From positions 2,060,501-2,124,500 of the forward strand of contig NZ_CP040749.1 of assembly GCF_006065315.1 (NCBI RefSeq): a stretch of DNA of 64,000 nt, given 5' to 3'. This DNA comes from Aureibaculum algae. GTDB lineage: Bacteria; Bacteroidota; Bacteroidia; Flavobacteriales; Flavobacteriaceae. Of this stretch, positions 7,411 through 17,056 are shown piece by piece. Position numbers and translations under genes: made by a program. Positions within the stretch are counted from its first letter, which is position 1. Each line of letters begins with the position of its first letter. Under the pieces are notes generated by a model that was not told where the DNA came from, ran no database searches, and worked only from the letters and a program-made list of their open reading frames with translations.

Positions 7411-10400
7411 ATGAAACATAAATTACTCTTTTTAATATTTTCAACTCTTTTGACGTTTAGTTATGGCCAAAAGGAAATTAAAGGTTTAGTAACAAATACT
7501 TCCAACGAGCCACTTGTTGGTGTTACCATACAAGAAGTTGGCACAGCAAATGGAGTGGTAACTGATTTCGATGGCAATTTTAGCATTAAAGTAGCAGAAG
7601 GTAAAAGTCTGACTTTTTCATACTTGGGTTTTTTAACTAAAAAGATGATTGTTGGAAAAATAACAATTATTAATGTAGTATTAGAAGAAGATTTAAAGGC
7701 CTTAAACGAAGTTATAGTAGTAGGTTTCAGTTCTGAAAAAAAAATCAATTTATCAGGGGCAGTAAGTAGTGTTTCTACTGATGATTTAGCAACGAGACCC
7801 ATAAGCAATATTACACAGGGTTTACAAGGTATTTCTCCAGGTTTAAATATTGACTTTAATAGTGGAGCCCCAGGTTCAAATCCCACAATAAACATTCGTG
7901 GGTTTACATCAATTAATGGTGGAGACCCATTGATTATTATTGATGGAGTGCCCTCAGAAGTGTCATTATTAAACTTATTGGCTCCTGAAGATGTAGCAAG
8001 TATTTCGGTACTAAAAGACGCGTCATCTGCCGCAATATATGGTGCTAGGGCAGCCTTTGGTGTAGTATTAGTTACAACAAAAATGGGTAACCAAGACAAA
8101 ATGGTTATAAATTATAATGCCTCTGCTACCTCGGGTACTCCAACTGTAGTGCCAAATAAAACAACAGATCCTTATATTTATTTGGCGTTGCAGAAATTAG
8201 CTGAAGACAATACACCGTGGACAGGTATAGGCACAAGTGATCAACGTTTAAACTGGGCACGTGAACGAAGTGATGATCCTAATGGAACGGTTGGCGTAAG
8301 AGAAAGTACCACGGGTTCTGGATTATGGGAATATATGGGCAATCAAAATTGGACTGATTATTTTCTGTCAAATGCGACCTTTTCTCAAAATCATAATTTA
8401 AGTGTATCTGGAGGTTCAGAAAAAGTAAACTTTTTTATGTCCGCGTCGCATAATAAACACAATGGTTCTTTAAAAATTGCCGAAGACTATTTTACAAGAA
8501 CAGGAATGCGAGCGAGAGTTAATGCAAACATTACAGATTGGTTAAGAATAGGGAATAATACTTCGTATTTGCTTTCAAAACGCAAAAACCCTTCGTATTT
8601 CAATATACAGACCTTATACGATTTTGCTCCAACCGATTGGGATAAAAACCCTGATGGAAGTTGGTCTAATAATGGCGTGGGATTGATGGGAGCACAATTG
8701 ACAGATGGAGGTGATGAAGTAGATAAAAACAATACTTTTCAAACAACATTTACTACAGAGATTTCACTTCTTAAAGATATCTTAAAAGTCAACGCTGAAT
8801 ATACATTTCAAAAAGAAAATAGAAATTACGATGCCTATTATTCCAAATATAATATTGGATACGGACCAGCTGACATCAGAGAAGAAGGTGTAAATGAAGT
8901 ATGGAAGTATTTTCGAGATAAACAATATCAAGTTTTTAATATTTACGGTACGGTTGACAAAACCTATGGAAACCATGCAGTAAAACTAATAGGAGGTTAC
9001 AACAAAGAGGAATTTAGAGATGATTATGTGACCATAAATAGAGAAGGAGTAATTTCTTCATCGTTACCAACATTACAATTAGCAACGGGTAATTTACAAG
9101 CAAATCAATATATAGACTCTTGGGCTTTAGAAGGGGTTTTCTTTAGAGCTAATTATATTTTTAAAGATAAATACATCGTAGAGTTTAATGGACGTTATGA
9201 TGGTTCTTCAAAATTCCCTATAGACAAACGTTATGGTTTCTTTCCTTCGGTATCTGGGGCATGGAATATTTCTAATGAAGGATTTATGCAAAATTTAAAT
9301 CCGACTTTAAACCTATTAAAAATAAGAGCTTCTTTTGGTACTTTAGGAAATCAAGATGTCGGATCATTTGACTATATACCTTCAATGGGTTCAGGTTTGG
9401 CAAACTATATTATAAATGGAGAACAACCGTTGCAAATTACATCACCAGGAATTGTTTCAAATAATTATACATGGGAAGAGGTAACTTCTAAAAATTTCGG
9501 ATTAGACCTCGGTTTGTTTCAAAATAAATTTAATGCCTCTTTTGATTATTTTATTAGAGATACGAAAGGAATGTTAACCTTAGGAAAAGATTTGCCTTCG
9601 GTTTTGGGGGCTAGTGAACCTAAAGAAAATGCAGGAGACTTACGTACAAAAGGTTGGGAGTTAGCTTTAACATATAAAAATAACTTTGGAAGTACTGACA
9701 ACCCATTAAGGTTTAGTGCTCGATTTAATATAAGTGATAGTAAATCTATCATAACGAGATTTGATAATCCTAATAAAAGCCTTCTTCAATATTATGAAGG
9801 TATGGAAATTGGTGAAATCTGGGGATTAACCTCCGATGGTTTATTTCAATCACAAGATGAAATTGATGCTTTAGATGAGTCAAGTTTAATTCCCTGGGGA
9901 GCTCTAGACATTGTAGAAGGTTGGCCAAAATATGTTGATCTAGATGGTAATCAAAAAATTGAAAAAGGATTAACAGTTGATGATTCAAAGGACTTGAAGG
10001 TAATTGGAAACATGTTACCAAGATTCCGATTTGGGTTAAACCTAGATTTTAATTGGAAGAATATTGATTTAGGTATTTTCTTTCAAGGTGTAGGTAAAAG
10101 AGATTTTTATCCACGAGATTATTTGTATTGGGGCTTTTATCAACAACCTTATGCCGGCGGTTATGAACATCTTCAAGATTTTTACAGAGCTACTGATGAT
10201 TCTGCTGACCAAATGGCCAATCACTCACAATCATACATCAATGCAGGTTTAGCAAGTAGTAATACAGATTCAAAATACCCAGTATATCAATCTTGGTTAG
10301 CAGACCGGAACTTAGGAGAACGGATTGATCAAGCTCAAGGTTTATCTGTACCTCAGACCGCTTATTTATTGGATGGTTCTTATGTAAGGTTAAAGAATAT

Positions 10401-10644
10401 TACGGTAGGGTACACCATTAAATCTCAACTTGTTAAAAAAATAGGGATCTCTTCATTTCGTGTTTATTTTAGTGGAGATAACCTACACGAATGGTCTAAA
10501 ATCGCAAAATTCTTTGACCCTGAAGCTATATCAGATATTGGAAATCGTATTAATCCTAGTGTTTCAATTGGAAGGGGACAAAATAGTGGTTATCAATATC
10601 CATATCAAAGAAAGTATTCTTTTGGAATTAATGTGAGTTTTTAA
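7411..10644 (+). CDS. SusC/RagA-family TonB-dependent outer-membrane transporter
   Basis: A 1077-residue protein with a signal peptide ending TFSYGQ. Domains in order: a carboxypeptidase D regulatory-like beta-sandwich (about residues 20-110, GVVTDFDGNFSI), a plug domain (about 115-230, with IRGFTSINGGDPLIIIDGVP and VLKDASSAAIYGARAAFGVV), and a long 22-strand barrel ending YSFGINVSF with the C-terminal Phe. It pairs with the SusD lipoprotein 4 bases downstream to bind and import a ligand across the outer membrane using TonB energy. No STN signalling domain is present, so direct control of an ECF sigma factor is unlikely. That agrees with the TetR gene beside it. The ligand is unknown. Confidence 0.96.
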   Translation: MKHKLLFLIFSTLLTFSYGQKEIKGLVTNTSNEPLVGVTIQEVGTANGVVTDFDGNFSIKVAEGKSLTFSYLGFLTKKMIVGKITIINVVLEEDLKALNEVIVVGFSSEKKINLSGAVSSVSTDDLATRPISNITQGLQGISPGLNIDFNSGAPGSNPTINIRGFTSINGGDPLIIIDGVPSEVSLLNLLAPEDVASISVLKDASSAAIYGARAAFGVVLVTTKMGNQDKMVINYNASATSGTPTVVPNKTTDPYIYLALQKLAEDNTPWTGIGTSDQRLNWARERSDDPNGTVGVRESTTGSGLWEYMGNQNWTDYFLSNATFSQNHNLSVSGGSEKVNFFMSASHNKHNGSLKIAEDYFTRTGMRARVNANITDWLRIGNNTSYLLSKRKNPSYFNIQTLYDFAPTDWDKNPDGSWSNNGVGLMGAQLTDGGDEVDKNNTFQTTFTTEISLLKDILKVNAEYTFQKENRNYDAYYSKYNIGYGPADIREEGVNEVWKYFRDKQYQVFNIYGTVDKTYGNHAVKLIGGYNKEEFRDDYVTINREGVISSSLPTLQLATGNLQANQYIDSWALEGVFFRANYIFKDKYIVEFNGRYDGSSKFPIDKRYGFFPSVSGAWNISNEGFMQNLNPTLNLLKIRASFGTLGNQDVGSFDYIPSMGSGLANYIINGEQPLQITSPGIVSNNYTWEEVTSKNFGLDLGLFQNKFNASFDYFIRDTKGMLTLGKDLPSVLGASEPKENAGDLRTKGWELALTYKNNFGSTDNPLRFSARFNISDSKSIITRFDNPNKSLLQYYEGMEIGEIWGLTSDGLFQSQDEIDALDESSLIPWGALDIVEGWPKYVDLDGNQKIEKGLTVDDSKDLKVIGNMLPRFRFGLNLDFNWKNIDLGIFFQGVGKRDFYPRDYLYWGFYQQPYAGGYEHLQDFYRATDDSADQMANHSQSYINAGLASSNTDSKYPVYQSWLADRNLGERIDQAQGLSVPQTAYLLDGSYVRLKNITVGYTIKSQLVKKIGISSFRVYFSGDNLHEWSKIAKFFDPEAISDIGNRINPSVSIGRGQNSGYQYPYQRKYSFGINVSF

Positions 10645-10648
10645 TAAA

Positions 10649-12472
10649 ATGAAAAAAATGAATCAAAATATAACTTTAATCATGAAAAACGTATTCAAAT
10701 TAAGTTTACTAGTACTAATTTTTACACTATTATCTTGTAATGATGATTTTTTAGAACGCGTACCAGAAACTGAAATAGCCGTTGATAATTTTTTCAGTAC
10801 CGAGGAAGATTTATCTATCTATATTAACAGTCTTTATAGTTTTCCTGGTTTTGGGATGTATTATGACGATGAAGCGTCAGATAACACTGCTACAACGGGT
10901 AATCGAGAAATTAAAACAATAATGACCACAGATGCCAATGCCACAACGATTACATCGGGTTGGGATTGGGGTACACTCAGAAGTATAAATCTTTTTCTAG
11001 CCAATTCAGATAGAGCAAATGTCAGTGAAGAAATTAGAAGCCATTATAATGGAGTAGCACGATTTTTTAGAGCACAGTTTTATATGGATAAAGTAAAGCG
11101 TTTTTCTAATGTACCATGGTATGAAGATGTTTTAACTACAACTTCTGAAGATCTCTATAAAGAGAGTGATTCACGAGAGTATGTTATTGAAAAAATATTT
11201 GAGGACTATGAATTTGCTGTTAATCATATACTAGAGAACCAACCTACTGGTGCCATTAATAAATGGGTGTCATTAGCTTATGCAAGTAGAAATGCCTTGT
11301 ATGAAGGTACCTTTAGAAAATATCACCATGAGTTAAAGCTTGAAGATTCTGCCAATACTTACCTTCAATTAGCTTCTGATTATGCAAAACAAATAATGGA
11401 TAGCGGCAATTTTTCAATTCATAAAACGGGAAATGTAAATACTGGTTATTCCTCATTATTTAATAGTCAAGACCTTACTTCAAACGCTGAAATTATTTTT
11501 GCTAATATCCATATTGCTAATTTGAAAAATAGTGGGACAGGAGCTACTGTGTTTGGAAACTATGAAATGTCTCCTTCAAGAGATTTAGTAGCAAGTTACC
11601 TAATGGCAGATGGAACTTATTTTAGCGGTCAATCAAATTATCAAATTAAGACTTTTGTCGAAGAGTTTATGAATAGAGATCCCAGGTTGAGACAAACATA
11701 TGCTTTCCCTGGTTGGGAGCTGAATTATGTATCTAACTATTCATCGGGTAGCACAAATTATGTTCAACAATTAAATAAGAATTTTACGGGCTATCATCAA
11801 ATTAAAGGGTTTATTAATAACAATGATCCAGATTACAGAAACGAAATCGACGTTCCTGTGCTCCGATATGCAGAAGTTCTCCTAAATTATGCAGAATCTC
11901 AAGCTGAGTTAGGAGGTATTTCTCAAACTATTTTAGATATAACGATTAATGAACTTAGAGATAGAGTTGGTATGCCTTTTTTAACGACCACAGTTATTAC
12001 AGACCCTGTTCAAGCAGCACGTTATCCCGATGTAAATAATCCATTATTACTAGAGATAAGAAGAGAAAGAAGAGTTGAATTGGCATTTGAAGGAAGAAGA
12101 TTAGATGATTTGAATAGATGGAAATCAGGTGAAATTTTAGAAAAAGAACCTCTAGGATTGTATTTTCCTAACTTGGGCAAATTCGACCTTACTGGAGATG
12201 CTATAAATGATATAATTTTGTTAGATGCCAGTCAAAGTATTCCAGATATTACGAATAGAGAAAAAAATAGTCTCGGTATAACTCTAGTTTATTATCGAGT
12301 AGGTAATGTAGGTGAGAGTGTTGATGTTTATCTTACTAATGGAACAAGTGGTTATGTTGTGGCTACACCAGAACGAGGTGCTTTTGAAGATCCTAAACAT
12401 TATTACAGACCCATTCCTGCTTCAGAAGTAACTTTAAATTCTAAATTAGTTCAATTATTTGGATGGAATTAG
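10649..12472 (+). CDS. SusD/RagB-family nutrient-binding outer-membrane lipoprotein
   Basis: Up to 607 residues. The first ATG is at 10649, but the ATG at 10682 gives a more normal lipoprotein signal (lipid Cys at residue 19 rather than 30). The Cys is followed by NDDFLE, the usual surface-export signature of SusD proteins. Helical tetratricopeptide-like N-terminal half; typical C-terminal RagB/SusD motifs include VLRYAEVLLNYAESQAELG, LLLEIRRERRVELAFEG, RLDDLNRWK and the ending YYRPIPASEV...QLFGWN. It acts as the lid and binding protein over the SusC barrel. It is the last gene of the operon, followed by a strong terminator. Confidence 0.96.
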   Translation: MKKMNQNITLIMKNVFKLSLLVLIFTLLSCNDDFLERVPETEIAVDNFFSTEEDLSIYINSLYSFPGFGMYYDDEASDNTATTGNREIKTIMTTDANATTITSGWDWGTLRSINLFLANSDRANVSEEIRSHYNGVARFFRAQFYMDKVKRFSNVPWYEDVLTTTSEDLYKESDSREYVIEKIFEDYEFAVNHILENQPTGAINKWVSLAYASRNALYEGTFRKYHHELKLEDSANTYLQLASDYAKQIMDSGNFSIHKTGNVNTGYSSLFNSQDLTSNAEIIFANIHIANLKNSGTGATVFGNYEMSPSRDLVASYLMADGTYFSGQSNYQIKTFVEEFMNRDPRLRQTYAFPGWELNYVSNYSSGSTNYVQQLNKNFTGYHQIKGFINNNDPDYRNEIDVPVLRYAEVLLNYAESQAELGGISQTILDITINELRDRVGMPFLTTTVITDPVQAARYPDVNNPLLLEIRRERRVELAFEGRRLDDLNRWKSGEILEKEPLGLYFPNLGKFDLTGDAINDIILLDASQSIPDITNREKNSLGITLVYYRVGNVGESVDVYLTNGTSGYVVATPERGAFEDPKHYYRPIPASEVTLNSKLVQLFGWN

Positions 12473-12495
12473 CGACTAATTATTTTTAAAAGTAT

Positions 12496-12531
12496 AAAAA
12501 AACCTAAAATTAGTAGATTTTAGGTTTTTTT
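12496..12531. terminator. Bidirectional intrinsic terminator
   Basis: A 15-bp inverted repeat (12496-12510 with 12517-12531), loop TAGTAG, with A- and T-tracts. It ends the phosphatase-SusC-SusD operon and faces the convergent histidine phosphatase gene. Confidence 0.88.
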
Positions 12532-12602
12532 ATTTGCTCGTAAATTTGATATTTTTATAAAAATACATTGACACTATTTATCTCTTATGTTTAAATTTGT
12601 TG

Positions 12603-13100
12603 TTATTCCACATCAATCATCACATGCTCAATTAAATCCCCTTCTATAGTTACCAAATATAAATTATCATTATCGGTTTCATCTATATTTAAATATTCAC
12701 CATTACCAATAAGTTTATTAGCAAAACTAGGTATCGTATTACTGTGACCTACAATTAGAATAGCTTTTCCTTTCGTATCTTTTAAAAATTGATCAACATC
12801 TAAATTGTTGGGATGGTATTTCTGAACTGTCAGTTTTTTAGATTTAGCAATTGGAGCAACGGTTTGAAGCGTGCGATGATAATCGGTAGAATATATGGCA
12901 TCTATTTTTAATTCATCAAAAATATTTTTCCATGATTTTGCTCTCTCTTTTCCTATTTTGTTGAGCTCTGGATTTTTATCAGTGGCATCAGTCTTCACTT
13001 TTTCGGCATGCCGTATGAGATAATAGGTAGTTTTTTCTTTTTGAGAAAATGCAGTAACTGTTATTGAAAACAGCAAAATGGCGATGAGATACTTTTTCAT
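12603..13100 (-). CDS. Secreted histidine phosphatase (SixA/phosphoglycerate mutase-like)
   Basis: A 165-residue protein with a signal peptide (MKKYLIAILLFSITVTAFSQ). The family motif YLIRHAEK carries the phospho-accepting His. IYSTDYHRTLQTVAPIA supplies the conserved Arg, and VGHSNTIP the second catalytic His. The small size fits the SixA branch, but SixA is cytoplasmic while this one is exported, so a periplasmic phosphomonoesterase is more likely. It is a single gene. Confidence 0.87.
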   Translation of the reverse strand: MKKYLIAILLFSITVTAFSQKEKTTYYLIRHAEKVKTDATDKNPELNKIGKERAKSWKNIFDELKIDAIYSTDYHRTLQTVAPIAKSKKLTVQKYHPNNLDVDQFLKDTKGKAILIVGHSNTIPSFANKLIGNGEYLNIDETDNDNLYLVTIEGDLIEHVMIDVE

Positions 13101-13240
13101 TTAGTTGGTTAATTAGATCTTAAATATTAGATATAAGTTGGTTAGCTATAGCATAAACGTATTTATAACAGTTTTCTTATATATGAAGTAATAATTAGGA
13201 GCGAAGCTAAAGACAAATTTTCAAGATCTATTTTATAACC

Positions 13241-13265
13241 AAAAAAAAACTGCCAAGGTAGGCAG
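13241..13265 (-). terminator. Intrinsic terminator of the 13276-13737 gene
   Basis: CTGCC (13250-13254) pairs with GGCAG (13261-13265). On the minus strand the hairpin is followed by nine T residues (13249-13241). It lies 10 bases after the stop codon. Confidence 0.85.
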
Positions 13266-13275
13266 CTTACATACA

Positions 13276-13737
13276 TTAAATTTCTTTTTTCAAATCATCT
13301 TCGTTTTTTAAATAATACCTATTCTTAATAGAATCCATTTTTTTGAAGATTTCATCTACAGCATTATCATTGATTCTAAATCGTTTACTAAAGAAATCTT
13401 GATTGTAGAAATCTTGCATTTTAAACATATCTTCATTAAAGAAATCGTTAGCCATTATGCTATCTATATGGTTAAAATTATCATCAAATCCTATTTTAAA
13501 TTTTTTGAAAAATTTTTGTTCTAAAATTGAATCATCTTTTATATTAGAATAAAAATAAGAGTATGTAGAATCAACACTAATGAGATTTCCATCTTCATCA
13601 TATTCTTTATGAACACTACTATTTACAATTGGTTCAATACTATCTAACTTAGTTTCTGTTTTATCAGTCTGTTTTTGACCAGTACAACTTGTTAACGAAA
13701 AAGTTAACAACATTGTGATTATTATTAAGTTTTTCAT
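13276..13737 (-). CDS. Lipoprotein of unknown function
   Basis: A 153-residue protein. Signal peptide with lipobox LTSC, then TGQKQTDKTETK, a linker of the periplasm-facing type. The remainder is rich in Lys, Asp, Phe and Asn (repeated FFNEDMF, FYNQDFFSKRF) and is probably helical. I recognise no domain. It lies between the exported histidine phosphatase and hsp20 with terminators on both sides, so it is probably expressed alone. Confidence 0.7.
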   Translation of the reverse strand: MKNLIIITMLLTFSLTSCTGQKQTDKTETKLDSIEPIVNSSVHKEYDEDGNLISVDSTYSYFYSNIKDDSILEQKFFKKFKIGFDDNFNHIDSIMANDFFNEDMFKMQDFYNQDFFSKRFRINDNAVDEIFKKMDSIKNRYYLKNEDDLKKEI

Positions 13738-13792
13738 TTTTATATAATTTAAATTAAATAAAAAAGGATAATTGTGTTTTGATAATAAAAAA

Positions 13793-13815
13793 ATGGGCGA
13801 ATACTATTCGCCCAT
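13793..13815 (-). terminator. Intrinsic terminator of hsp20
   Basis: ATGGGCGAAT (13793-13802) and ATTCGCCCAT (13806-13815) form a perfect 10-bp stem around ACT. On the minus strand a T-rich run (13792-13784) follows. It starts 8 bases after the hsp20 stop. Confidence 0.9.
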
Positions 13816-13823
13816 ATTAATCA

Positions 13824-14252
13824 TTATTTTACCTCAATCAATCGAGCTGGTTTTGGTTTTGCTTCTTCACGTTTAGGAATTGCAATACTCAATTCTCCAT
13901 TAGTGTAAGTTGCTTTAATTTTATCATTATCTACAATGTTTTTTGGTAAATTAAAACTTCTTTTAAAAGATTGATAACTGTACTCTCTTCGTGTATAATT
14001 ATCTTTTTTCTCTTCATTTTCTTCATTTTTCTCTGAAGAAATTGTCAATACGTCATTATTTAAATCAATATTGAAATCTTTTTTGTCCATTCCTGGAGCT
14101 GCTAAATTTACTGTAAATCCGTCTTCATCTTCTTTGATATTTACAGCAGGTAAACTTGTATTGGTTTCTGAAAAATTAGTTGAAGACCAATCTCTAAATA
14201 AATTGTCAAATACTGTTGGTATTACAGGAACACCATTGCTTTTTACTAACAT
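13824..14252 (-). CDS. Small heat-shock protein, Hsp20/alpha-crystallin family
   Basis: At 142 residues it has the usual size of bacterial Hsp20. The alpha-crystallin domain spans about residues 35-130, with VNIKEDEDGFTVNLAAPGM, DFNIDLNNDVLTI, the RRE-YSYQSFKRSFNLP segment and NGELSIAIPKRE. A C-terminal tail with basic and Pro residues follows. It is an ATP-independent holdase that keeps unfolding cytoplasmic proteins soluble. It is a single gene with its own terminator. Its upstream region carries two GACATTTTGTC-type boxes 31 bp apart, an arrangement shared with clpB. Confidence 0.95.
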   Translation of the reverse strand: MLVKSNGVPVIPTVFDNLFRDWSSTNFSETNTSLPAVNIKEDEDGFTVNLAAPGMDKKDFNIDLNNDVLTISSEKNEENEEKKDNYTRREYSYQSFKRSFNLPKNIVDNDKIKATYTNGELSIAIPKREEAKPKPARLIEVK

Positions 14253-14614
14253 AATAATTTATTTTTAAATTAAACTTTTTTTATTTGTTAGGTGTAAAGC
14301 AAATTAAATACCAATTGGTGATTTATGATATTTTGTCACTTTTTTATTTACGGTAAAGACATTTTGTCTCTTGATAGCTAGGTGTTTATGACTTTTTTTC
14401 AGGTTTTTAAAAAAAATGAGGGCATCTGTATTTGATATTGCAGATATATAATTGCCAATCAAAAACAAGATGAATGAATTCTATGTATCGTCAATCGGTA
14501 ATTAATAATAATATCGAAAAATGTATTTCATAATTGTTTGAGCATCTCAATTTAATAGGAGTGCCTCATAATGTTTCAATGCGAACAATTGTTTTTTAAG
14601 TATGTAGTTAAATT
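14253..14614. other. 362-base intergenic region upstream of hsp20
   Basis: No gene seen. The part nearest hsp20 holds the two boxes described at 14327-14368 and must hold its promoter. The rest is AT-rich trailing DNA after the S9 peptidase stop at 14615. Confidence 0.6.
14327..14368. promoter_or_regulatory. Paired heat-shock box upstream of hsp20
   Basis: GATATTTTGTC (14327-14337) and the perfect interrupted palindrome GACATTTTGTC (14358-14368) have starts exactly 31 bp apart; the near copy begins 75 bases before the hsp20 ATG. The clpB promoter region carries the same pair at the same spacing (24911-24952). B here and the distal clpB copy share 14 identical bases, GACATTTTGTCTCT. A shared transcription-factor site is the likely reading. 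Confidence 0.6.
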
Positions 14615-16987
14615 TTAATTATTAAGAGTTTCTTGAAATAGTTTGAAAATTCTACGGTATTCATCCCTCCAACTTGAAGCTTCTACAAATCCGTGACTTT
14701 CAACTGGAAATACTGCCATTTCCCAATTTTCTTTTTTAAGTTCAATAAGTCGTTGTGATAATTGTACAACATCTTGAAAATGAACGTTCGTATCTACCAT
14801 CCCATGTAAAATAAGTAAATTTCCTTTTAATCCTTCCGCAAATTTTATAGGCGAACTTCTGTTGTAAGCAATACTATCTTCTACAGGAGTATTTAAAATA
14901 GGGGCGGTATAACCATAATTATAATTAGACCAATCTGCTACCGAACGTATTGCAGCTCCACTTTTAAATGTATCAGGGTATTTGAACATTGCCATTAAGG
15001 TTATAAAACCACCATATGATCCACCATAAATACCAATTTTATCTTTATTCACTCCTTGATTTTCTATAAGATATTTGGCTCCATCAATTTGATCATCTAA
15101 ATCTTTACCGCCCATATGTCTATAAATACTGGTACGCCAATCGCTACCATAGCCTGAACTTGCTCTAAAATCAATTGCTAGTACAGTATAGCCATTATCT
15201 ACTAGCATATTATGAAACATATATTCTCTAAAATAAGAAGACCACCATTGGTGTACATTTTGTAAATAACCAGCACCATGAACAAATATTACGGCAGCAC
15301 CATTGTTTTTTTCGGCGGTTGGTTTTAATAGGGTAGCGGGTACATCAGTACCATCGCTACTTTTAAAACGTATAATTTCTGGTTGTTTCCAATTGTAGTC
15401 TTTAAAGTCTTGAGTTACAGATTGTGTCAATTGCGTTATTTTACCATTCATTTTATTTGGCATTACATAAAGCTCCCAAGGTGTTCTACTATTAGAATAA
15501 CGAATAGCCAATTGCTTTTCATCTGGAGAAATGGTTACTTCATGACCACCTTTTAGTGTTGTAATTTGGGTCATTTTACCCGTTTTAATTGAAAGGTGGT
15601 AAAAATGCTGTTCAAATGGACTTACTTTATTAGTAATTAAATAAAATGATTTTTTGTCTTTACTTAATGTTGTTTCTAAAACTTCGTAACTACCAGAGGT
15701 TACTGGGGTAACTTTACCTGTGTTTACATTCGCAATATAGATATGAGCATATCCCGTTTTTTCAGATTTAAACCATATTCTATTAGCGTCTAACCATTCT
15801 ATTCTGCCTTGTGAAAACCATCCCACTTCAGGGCCACCAATCCACGCGTCATCATGTTGTCTGTCAATTAAAGATAAGTTACCCGTTGATACATCTAGGC
15901 TCATTATCCACCTGTCTTTATTATCTTCTGAAGTAATATTAACGACAGCTTTATTGTCATCAGAAAAAACGGGCGAGCTAATAGTTACATTTCGTGGGTT
16001 TTTGTATGTTGGATTAAATACAGAATCTTTGGGCGTATAATCTTTTAAAAATATTGGCTTGTCAAAAACACCTTCAATTTTATCCGTTTTAACTTGATAA
16101 ATAGTGTCTTTTAGTATGTTGTAAATCCAAGTTTCTGAAGTTGCTTGTTTGACACCAACTTTAGATCTAGTTGTAATATCTGTAGTATAACCAGAGGTTG
16201 TAACAAAATTTGGAACTACCGTATTTTTATTCTTTACTGGTGAATATAGACTATATACTACATAATTTAAATTGGGTGATATCTTTAAACCTCTCAATCT
16301 TTTGCCTTCTAAATAAATTGATCTTGGCCTTTTAACTTTAGTTAATTCTCTTCTGTATTTTGAGGCTTTTTGTACGTTTTCTCTATCTCCTAAAACTTGA
16401 AAATTTTGTAATTGCTGGTCTTTCAACCATTGATCCTGTTCTGAAAGCTTTTTATCTTCTTTTGGTTTTTTACCAGTATTAAAATTGGTTATTTGAGTAG
16501 TGGTTCCTTCTGCAATATTCCATTTAAAAAAGTTTGAATTACTTTGAAATATAATATCATTTTCGTCTCCAGAAAACAAGGGGTTGGTTTCATATGCTAA
16601 GGTATTCGTAACCTGTGTAACTTTGAAATTTTTAGTGTTTAGTAAATAAATGTCTCCCTTTTTTTCAAAGACTTTCCAAAGGTTATCACGATTATAAATA
16701 CCATTACTAGTTTGGGTATGTAATTCTTCTGTGCTTAATTTTTTAATAGCCTTCGTATTAATAGCTACTTTGTACCGAGATGAGATGGTGTCAGCTTCAG
16801 GATTCCAGCTAAAATAGATAGATTGGCTATCGTCTGACCAACTGATGCGTTCAGGTAAGTGTCCTACAAAAGCATCACCTTTCATTATTTGATCTAAAGA
16901 TAATGTTGATTCATTTTTTACTTGACTAATACCGGATAAACCTGAAAACAAACAGGTTAATAAAAGTAATTTATTTAAAAAATTCAT
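14615..16987 (-). CDS. Secreted S9-family peptidase (dipeptidyl peptidase IV/prolyl oligopeptidase type)
   Basis: A 790-residue enzyme with a signal peptide ending SGISQ. The N-terminal part (about 50-540) is a beta-propeller with repeated WD-like blades (VTQVTNTLAYETNPLFSGDE, KMTQITTLKGGHEVTISPDE). The C-terminal part is an alpha/beta hydrolase with the triad Ser657 in GIYGGSYGGF, Asp732 in HGMVDTNVHF and His765 in VESHGF. It cleaves short peptides in the periplasm, probably supplying amino acids. Its exact specificity, whether X-Pro or broader, cannot be read from sequence alone. It is a single gene. Confidence 0.93.
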   Translation of the reverse strand: MNFLNKLLLLTCLFSGLSGISQVKNESTLSLDQIMKGDAFVGHLPERISWSDDSQSIYFSWNPEADTISSRYKVAINTKAIKKLSTEELHTQTSNGIYNRDNLWKVFEKKGDIYLLNTKNFKVTQVTNTLAYETNPLFSGDENDIIFQSNSNFFKWNIAEGTTTQITNFNTGKKPKEDKKLSEQDQWLKDQQLQNFQVLGDRENVQKASKYRRELTKVKRPRSIYLEGKRLRGLKISPNLNYVVYSLYSPVKNKNTVVPNFVTTSGYTTDITTRSKVGVKQATSETWIYNILKDTIYQVKTDKIEGVFDKPIFLKDYTPKDSVFNPTYKNPRNVTISSPVFSDDNKAVVNITSEDNKDRWIMSLDVSTGNLSLIDRQHDDAWIGGPEVGWFSQGRIEWLDANRIWFKSEKTGYAHIYIANVNTGKVTPVTSGSYEVLETTLSKDKKSFYLITNKVSPFEQHFYHLSIKTGKMTQITTLKGGHEVTISPDEKQLAIRYSNSRTPWELYVMPNKMNGKITQLTQSVTQDFKDYNWKQPEIIRFKSSDGTDVPATLLKPTAEKNNGAAVIFVHGAGYLQNVHQWWSSYFREYMFHNMLVDNGYTVLAIDFRASSGYGSDWRTSIYRHMGGKDLDDQIDGAKYLIENQGVNKDKIGIYGGSYGGFITLMAMFKYPDTFKSGAAIRSVADWSNYNYGYTAPILNTPVEDSIAYNRSSPIKFAEGLKGNLLILHGMVDTNVHFQDVVQLSQRLIELKKENWEMAVFPVESHGFVEASSWRDEYRRIFKLFQETLNN

Positions 16988-17056
16988 TATAAAAAAAAGA
17001 TTGATTTGATTCCAAAGGTAAGTTTTAATTTTCTAGTTGTTCATGAAACTTAATTA

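Noticed and set aside
7461..8099. Long antisense open frame (212 codons) inside susC
   Set aside because: It lies wholly inside a well-supported SusC gene on the other strand, has no signal or domain, and its composition mirrors the plug domain.
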